Origin: Anaerolineaceae bacterium | GTDB lineage: Bacteria; Chloroflexota; Anaerolineae; Anaerolineales; Anaerolineaceae | DNA: 6,570 bases | Reading direction: 5' to 3' | Assembly (NCBI GenBank): GCA_011620465.1 | Contig: WOZC01000159.1 | Span: 1 to 6,570, forward strand | Shown here: in pieces, positions 1 through 3,946 of the stretch | Position numbering within the stretch: the stretch's first letter is position 1 | Layout of the letters: every line of letters begins with the position of its first letter | Notes under the pieces: model-generated | What the model was told of the DNA's origin: nothing | Database searches by the model: none | The model's input: the letters and a program-made list of their open reading frames with translations, nothing else | Position numbers and translations under genes: made by a program

Positions 1-169
1 ACGAGACTGCCGCGATCCTTTGCCAATCCGTTGATCCCCTTCCCTGCCTGTTCGGCAATGGATCTTGCAACGATGGATCAAAAGGCGAAATGCGGAGACC
101 GGCGGTCAAGTACGTCGCTCGGCCTGTGCCCGCAACGAAGTGGATGGGTATCAGGAGACCGGCGACAAC
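1..169. repeat. 169-bp direct repeat, copy 1 (may continue left of the window)
   Basis: This block recurs at 247-415 with an offset of 246 bases. By direct comparison only four bases differ, all between positions 56 and 76. The block contains GGAGACCGGCGGTCAAG (95-111) and GGAGACCGGCGACAAC (154-169). No credible gene is visible in it: the open frames that cross it are made wholly of the repeat and have no ribosome binding site or family resemblance. Copy 1 begins at the window edge, so its true left end is unknown. Confidence 0.9.
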
Positions 170-246
170 TGAGAGATCCCTGACGCGCCGTCATCGCGAG
201 CGCAGCGAAGCGATCTGCCTTTCAACCCTATCTACAAGCCAAAAAT
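170..246. repeat. Spacer with small palindromic extragenic repeat
   Basis: This 77-bp spacer separates the two 169-bp copies. It holds CGTCATCGCGAGCGCAGCG (190-208), a form of the widespread extragenic repeat whose spurious translations read RHRERSEAI. The arms ATCGC (193-197) and GCGAT (210-214) can pair into a hairpin. Such elements are normally intergenic and non-coding. The family assignment is from memory of the motif; the hairpin is seen directly. Confidence 0.6.
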
Positions 247-415
247 ACGAGACTGCCGCGATCCTTTGCCAATCCGTTGATCCCCTTCCCTGCCTGTTCG
301 GTAGTGGTTCTTGCAATGATGGATCAAAAGGCGAAATGCGGAGACCGGCGGTCAAGTACGTCGCTCGGCCTGTGCCCGCAACGAAGTGGATGGGTATCAG
401 GAGACCGGCGACAAC
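247..415. repeat. 169-bp direct repeat, copy 2
   Basis: This copy matches 1-169 at 165 of 169 positions. It ends sharply at GACAAC (410-415). The sequence then becomes AT-rich and unrelated to what follows copy 1, so 415/416 is a real repeat boundary. The near identity suggests recent duplication or gene conversion. Confidence 0.9.
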
Positions 416-439
416 CATGAAAAGTAACGAAAAAAAACT

Positions 440-466
440 GTTTACTAATCCATTTACCGCTATAAT
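440..466 (+). promoter_or_regulatory. Putative sigma-70 promoter for the GIY-YIG/DUF2188 pair
   Basis: TATAAT at 461-466 is a perfect -10 hexamer. The -35 region is poor: TTTACT (441-446) matches TTGACA at four positions, but with a short 14-base spacer. An A-rich stretch (428-437) lies just upstream and could help as an UP-like element. The promoter sits about 25 bases inside the unique DNA that begins after repeat copy 2. Transcription would start near 473 and run through the relic at 515 into the genes at 605 and 1026. Confidence 0.45.
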
Positions 467-514
467 ATGTTAAGCAGTCCCAATTCAGTACAATAAGTTT
501 CATGAGGTGAGGGA

Positions 515-601
515 ATGAAAAATATTGTTAGCCTGATATGTGTCTTATTTCTGACTTAAGGGGTTCTTTTCGCTGATCCACTGGAGATTAGGACTGGATG
601 A
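515..601 (+). pseudogene. Remnant of a secreted-protein start (signal peptide with nonsense codon)
   Basis: A strong Shine-Dalgarno-like stretch (GAGGTGAGGG, 504-513) precedes an ATG at 515. The frame reads MKNIVSLICVLFLT, then a TAA stop (557-559), then GVLFADPLEIRTG and a TGA at 599-601. Ignoring the TAA, this looks like a lysine-plus-hydrophobic signal peptide with a plausible cleavage after LFA, followed by a few mature residues. The rest of that gene is absent. The simplest reading is a decayed 5' end left after a rearrangement. A functional 14-residue leader peptide upstream of the GIY-YIG gene is the main alternative. The product of the original gene cannot be told. Confidence 0.35.
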
Positions 602-604
602 TAG

Positions 605-1024
605 ATGAATAACCAAACAAATATCTCAAACTCGAACAAATCGTACTTTATCTCAAAGGGTTTTAAGGAAGTGGGTCATTGGAAAAAAGCCATGAAAGAA
701 CTCGACTTTTCGCTTGACAAGGAATGGGCGAAACTTCCAGCCGTCTATGTTTTTATTGACGATAATGATCAGGTCTTGTATATTGGTCGAACAGTTTCGG
801 ATCTTGAAAATGCACTGAACCGAATTAGCCATGGGCATGAAGCGCAAGAGACAAACCACCGCATTCATAATCACCTGCTTGAATACCTGGAGAAACAACT
901 CTCGGTTGAGATCCTTGCTTGCGCTAACACTAAAGAACATACCGATCTCGCCACTTATTTTGATGTCTTCAAAACTGAATTGCTCCAACACACCAGTTCA
1001 ATCTGGAACTTGCAAGGAGGATAA
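605..1024 (+). CDS. Small GIY-YIG-type nuclease-like protein (139 aa)
   Basis: The protein has the order of motifs expected of the GIY-YIG nuclease fold, which cuts DNA with a metal-dependent active site. Residues 47-49 (VYV) stand in for GIY and 58-61 (LYIG) for YIG. Arg62 follows directly, and Arg73 with His76 lies in the helix where the family keeps its conserved arginine. Glu125 (ELLQ) matches the metal-binding glutamate and Asn135 (IWN) the late asparagine. It is essentially one nuclease domain with about 40 extra N-terminal residues, no membrane segment and no DNA-binding extension. AGGA at 590-593 is an acceptable but distant ribosome site for the ATG at 605. The gene overlaps the ribosome site of the DUF2188 gene, so the two are probably coupled. 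The family call is good; whether it acts in defence, repair or as a toxin is unknown. Confidence 0.7.
   Translation: MNNQTNISNSNKSYFISKGFKEVGHWKKAMKELDFSLDKEWAKLPAVYVFIDDNDQVLYIGRTVSDLENALNRISHGHEAQETNHRIHNHLLEYLEKQLSVEILACANTKEHTDLATYFDVFKTELLQHTSSIWNLQGG
1014..1021 (+). promoter_or_regulatory. Strong ribosome binding site setting the DUF2188 start
   Basis: AAGGAGGA lies four bases before the ATG at 1026 and inside the last codons of the upstream gene. It fixes 1026 as the start, although the same frame is open back to an ATG at 831 within the GIY-YIG gene. Its position implies translational coupling. Confidence 0.85.
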
Positions 1025-1025
1025 T

Positions 1026-1265
1026 ATGAGTAAAAGAAAACCTAATGTCTGGGTCTCACCGAGAGACGACAAATGGATTGTTCATCGTGAAAATTCTTCA
1101 CAACCATCAGATGTGGCTTCTACACAAGCTGAAGCAAACGAAATAGCCAGAAGAATCGCCCAAAACCAAAGAGTGGATCGAATCACCCAAGGCCGCGACG
1201 GTCGCATCGTAAGCCACGATAGTTACGGTAATGATCCTTGTCCACCCAAAGACAAAGAACACTAA
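1026..1265 (+). CDS. DUF2188 family protein (79 aa)
   Basis: The protein matches the small DUF2188 family as remembered. It has an N-terminal beta segment (VWVSPRDDKWIVHRE, residues 8-22), then a T-Q-A-E-A-containing helix (33-46), then GRDGRI (56-61), and finally the hallmark C-terminus DSYGNDPCPP (65-74) followed by KDKEH. Its length is typical of the family. No catalytic residues or membrane segments are seen and the family function is unknown. The start is set by a near-perfect ribosome site at 1014-1021, one base past the stop codon of the GIY-YIG gene, so the two proteins are very likely made together. An accessory or antidote partner role for the nuclease is possible but is inference only. 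The stop at 1263-1265 lies in the left arm of an attC-like fold. Confidence 0.85.
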   Translation: MSKRKPNVWVSPRDDKWIVHRENSSQPSDVASTQAEANEIARRIAQNQRVDRITQGRDGRIVSHDSYGNDPCPPKDKEH

Positions 1266-1334
1266 CAAGTATCACTTTGTAATGAAAGAAACTATATTGG
1301 ATTCTTTCATTTTAAGATGGACGCGGCGTTAGGT
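1260..1334 (+). other. attC-like folded site (integron cassette recombination site?)
   Basis: CTAAC (1262-1266) can pair with GTTAG (1328-1332). GTTAGGT at 1328-1334 fits the R' consensus GTTRRRY. Inside these, CACTT (1273-1277) can pair with AAGATG (1314-1319) with one bulged base, and the 10-bp stem at 1281-1311 lies at the centre. The 75-bp length and the placement over the stop codon fit a cassette attC. Against it, the left R'' box (CACTAAC) departs from RYYYAAC at two positions, and the bulged base is on the wrong arm. No integrase is in the window. Confidence 0.2.
1281..1313 (+). terminator. Hairpin with short T-run after the DUF2188 gene
   Basis: AATGAAAGAA (1281-1290) and TTCTTTCATT (1302-1311) are perfect 10-base inverted arms with an 11-base loop, running into TTTT (1310-1313). 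The stem is AT-rich and the T-run short, so it would be a weak intrinsic terminator for the plus-strand pair. On the minus strand no T-run follows, so it is not an evident terminator for the converging operon. Confidence 0.45.
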
Positions 1335-1414
1335 TAAGCAGTGCGGTCACTGGTAGTTAAGCGCAAGGTTTTATCCGGAGACCGGAGAGAATTAAGGTTT
1401 AGAAAAAATAAATC
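1335..1414. other. Intergenic gap between convergent genes, with repeat fragment
   Basis: This gap holds two GTTAAGC motifs (1333-1339 and 1356-1362), a CAGTG/CACTG inverted repeat (1339-1352), and ATCCGGAGACCGG (1373-1385). The last resembles ATCAGGAGACCGG, found near the end of both 169-bp repeat copies. No gene is seen. Confidence 0.5.
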
Positions 1415-3247
1415 TTAGTTATAGTTATCTCCGGCGATATCTCTAGCTCTATTGAAAAGGTGCTTAATTCGTTCTGGAATCATTTCGATTGGACAAACAT
1501 TGGCTAACTCTCTCGCGTAGACAGGTTTTGTAATGCGAACATTTCTTTTGCTTTCCTGATAAATTAATTCCATTAATCGATCGGAGAATTTTTTACTCGG
1601 ATCACTTCTTATTTTTTTCATATGTGCAGTTGTCCACGTATCATTGTCAATTCGAGGCCATACCAAGTTAAGGCAAGAACAGATAGCTTCATCTGAGAAT
1701 GCATCTTCGAACTCTTTAAGCCCAATAAATATCAAATAATCATCATCCCAGTCTCTAGTGAAGCCTGCCTCATGGAATTCCCGGTTGGTTTGTGAATCAC
1801 TATCCAAAAAAGCAATAGTGAGTTGTTGTCGGTTTTTTCCAAGAAGTTTTAGAAAACTCTTTTTGGCTCCGTTACCTCCTATGTTGATCAGGCGAATGCC
1901 ATCCTCAATCATGCTATGATTATATAAACGACGGTAAAATATCGGTAATGCATTTTCTTCCGTATCCCCCTCTATGATAATGTAGCAACGTTCATAGAAG
2001 AGAATAGAGTTTGTGATACCCAATTCCGCAGCAAGGTTTACAAGAAAGTCCTCAACATCTTGATCTTCTAAAGTATCTAGATAATTCACGCCGGTTATTC
2101 CACATTCACCCAAACGCAGTAAGTTAATGCTTGTTGCAGGAGCATGGTCTATCATTGTCAGGCTGTGAGTACAAATCACAGCTTGAATTCTAGACTCTTC
2201 TTGAAAAACAATATCACGAATCGTTTGATATATATGTCGTTGGGCTTCATAATGAAGATTGACATCCGGTTCATCATACCCACGTAATAATGGACGAGTT
2301 TGTTGGTGTCCTAGAATTTCTTTCTCCCAATCCAAAAATGCCATTAGAAGCCGTCTTCTTGTTCCATCACCACATTTAGTTAACCAATGAAATCCCCGTC
2401 CACTGTCGATTGAAAATTGTCCACTCTTTAATCCTCCAGAGAAGTCAATTGTGGGATTGAATTCGACTCGTTGAATGCTTCGATTGTACCGTTGAACGTA
2501 TCCCAATAACTCCGATACTTTTCTATTCAACTCAGTTTCAATATCAGATTTTAATTCTCTAAGTGATGCAATTGGTTGACGAGCACCATTATCATCGGTT
2601 TCAAATATTTTTGACTCATATACGGTCCTAAGAGTTTTCAATACAACATTTGTCGGATCTTGATAATCAAGAGAGCGGTAACGTTCGAAACGGGGAAGAA
2701 ATTCTCTTACAGCAGATTGGGTTGTGGACACCCAATCGAAATGAAAAGGAGCGCCCCGCTTATATTCCTCTATCACCTGGATTTTTTCTTCTTTATTCAG
2801 ACGCCCATCTAAGACAATTCCTACTTCCCGGATGATTGCATCAAGGTCAGCTACTCTTAATGATGTCAAATCTTGATTGAGGACTTTCTGGTCAAAACAG
2901 CGCCCGTTATACCAGGTCTCTTCACTTAATCTTGTGTATCTTTTCTTCAGACGAAAAAAACCATCGGGAGATAGAAACTCTTGTGATATTGTTTGGTCGC
3001 TATACGGCTGAAAAGTTAGAATCGCCTCAATCTCATCCGCGCGACTTTCTGGATTTCCATTACCATCATCGAAAAAGTAATAATCATTATCATCCGGTTG
3101 GTATTCGCTCAAAATTATGTCCAACAAATCCAATACGGTGCTTTTTCCAGCATCGTTTTCGCCAATTAAGACAGTTAACTCATGAAAAGGGATTGTCACA
3201 TTTTTCAAACAACGAAAATTCCTGACTTCAATAGTTTTGAGTTGCAT
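1415..3247 (-). CDS. OLD-family ATPase with C-terminal TOPRIM nuclease domain (610 aa)
   Basis: The N-terminal half is an SMC/ABC-like ATPase and the C-terminal part a TOPRIM domain. This is the layout of OLD (overcoming lysogenization defect) nucleases, ATP-regulated DNA-cutting enzymes often used in phage defence. Visible motifs are Walker A GENDAGKST (29-37), a signature-like GDGTRRRLL (293-301), Walker B LLRGYDEPD (320-328) and the THS histidine at 361. TOPRIM follows with EGDTEE (426-431) and the D-S-D pair (482, 484), then a late FEDAF segment (513-517). All key residues are present, so the enzyme should be active. GGGAGGA (3251-3257) precedes the ATG by three bases. The gene follows the 206-aa gene after 43 bases, so it is probably co-transcribed. 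GajA of Gabija has the same layout, but no UvrD-like partner is seen here. Low GC suggests acquired DNA. Confidence 0.88.
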   Translation of the reverse strand: MQLKTIEVRNFRCLKNVTIPFHELTVLIGENDAGKSTVLDLLDIILSEYQPDDNDYYFFDDGNGNPESRADEIEAILTFQPYSDQTISQEFLSPDGFFRLKKRYTRLSEETWYNGRCFDQKVLNQDLTSLRVADLDAIIREVGIVLDGRLNKEEKIQVIEEYKRGAPFHFDWVSTTQSAVREFLPRFERYRSLDYQDPTNVVLKTLRTVYESKIFETDDNGARQPIASLRELKSDIETELNRKVSELLGYVQRYNRSIQRVEFNPTIDFSGGLKSGQFSIDSGRGFHWLTKCGDGTRRRLLMAFLDWEKEILGHQQTRPLLRGYDEPDVNLHYEAQRHIYQTIRDIVFQEESRIQAVICTHSLTMIDHAPATSINLLRLGECGITGVNYLDTLEDQDVEDFLVNLAAELGITNSILFYERCYIIIEGDTEENALPIFYRRLYNHSMIEDGIRLINIGGNGAKKSFLKLLGKNRQQLTIAFLDSDSQTNREFHEAGFTRDWDDDYLIFIGLKEFEDAFSDEAICSCLNLVWPRIDNDTWTTAHMKKIRSDPSKKFSDRLMELIYQESKRNVRITKPVYARELANVCPIEMIPERIKHLFNRARDIAGDNYN

Positions 3248-3290
3248 TCATCCTCCCGATCATTTCTGGTTTATTCAAGCCGCAATAAGC

Positions 3291-3911
3291 TTACATATTC
3301 ATTTCTAGTATCTCGTCTACCGTAACTTGACCTTCTAACAACACTTCAATACTTGGATCGTCGGTAGGTTCACAATTCCAGTAATTGTACGCTTTTGATT
3401 CCCATTCAGAAAAAGGTTCGTTGCCTTTGGGGAGATTGTTGCTGTCTACTCGTATTATGTTGCCTGTCGCACGCACTTTAATAACTTGATATAGTTTTCC
3501 GTTTATACCAACTTGGTTTTTCCAACTCTGAATATCTTTTTCAGATTCAATCAAAAAAATGCAATTTTGTCTTGAAGGTGATGAGGGAAACTTTTCCTGA
3601 CGCACTTTTTCGAGGACCAATTCTCTTGCGAGAAGGCGATAATGATTAGCGATTACAAAAGCTTTTCTAGGTAAGTCCACAAGATTACCCATTAAATTTT
3701 GAAACAGAAACAACGAATCAATGCCGGAAATCTTATTGTCCTTTCCGAGTTGAGGCAATAGAATTGATTCAGGATCGGGAAACCTTTCATAATACTGAAA
3801 GAATGGGTTTGTGTTATCGTTAGTAAAAGAATAAGTTGAACCTGGTTGCATAAATGGGTGATCTGAGTATGCCGGTTTAGTATTAATATGATAGTAATAT
3901 TGCTCACTCAT
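3291..3911 (-). CDS. DUF2441-like protein, possible ADP-ribosyltransferase-like fold (206 aa)
   Basis: The product is a soluble protein of unknown function that resembles DUF2441 as remembered. It has YYYHIN near the start (5-10), then ARELVLEKVRQEKFP (95-109) running into SPSRQNCIF (111-119), and YQVIKVRATG (141-150). AYNYW (174-178) comes next, and finally EVLLEGQVTVDEIL (189-202). A His near the N-terminus, a central S-R...F strand and a late E-V-L-L strand recall the three-part signature of ADP-ribosyltransferases, with Glu189 as the candidate catalytic residue. That is inference from spacing only. ATG at 3911 is preferred because AAGGA (3920-3924) lies eight bases before it. The same frame opens at a TTG (3950) overlapping the methylase stop, giving 13 extra residues, but without a better site. 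It lies between the methylase and the OLD gene, so a defence role is plausible. Confidence 0.55.
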   Translation of the reverse strand: MSEQYYYHINTKPAYSDHPFMQPGSTYSFTNDNTNPFFQYYERFPDPESILLPQLGKDNKISGIDSLFLFQNLMGNLVDLPRKAFVIANHYRLLARELVLEKVRQEKFPSSPSRQNCIFLIESEKDIQSWKNQVGINGKLYQVIKVRATGNIIRVDSNNLPKGNEPFSEWESKAYNYWNCEPTDDPSIEVLLEGQVTVDEILEMNM

Positions 3912-3919
3912 ATTTTGAT

Positions 3920-3924
3920 TCCTT
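3920..3924 (-). promoter_or_regulatory. Ribosome binding site deciding the start at 3911
   Basis: On the minus strand AAGGA lies eight bases before ATG 3911, within an A-rich stretch. It supports that ATG over the TTG at 3950, which overlaps the end of the methylase gene. Confidence 0.6.
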
Positions 3925-3946
3925 TTTCTCCAAAAATGGAATTGCC

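Noticed and set aside
90..473. 127-codon plus-strand open frame in the left repeats
   Set aside because: It consists of the two repeat copies read twice, with no ribosome site and no family resemblance. The same holds for the 75-codon minus-strand frame at 191-418.
831..1025. Upstream extension of the DUF2188 frame to an ATG at 831
   Set aside because: It lies within the GIY-YIG gene in another frame. The strong ribosome site at 1014-1021 and the family length both support the start at 1026.
1415..3247. Gabija system
   Set aside because: The OLD-type layout fits GajA, but no UvrD-like GajB is next to it: the neighbours are a DUF2441-like gene on one side and a converging DUF2188 gene on the other.
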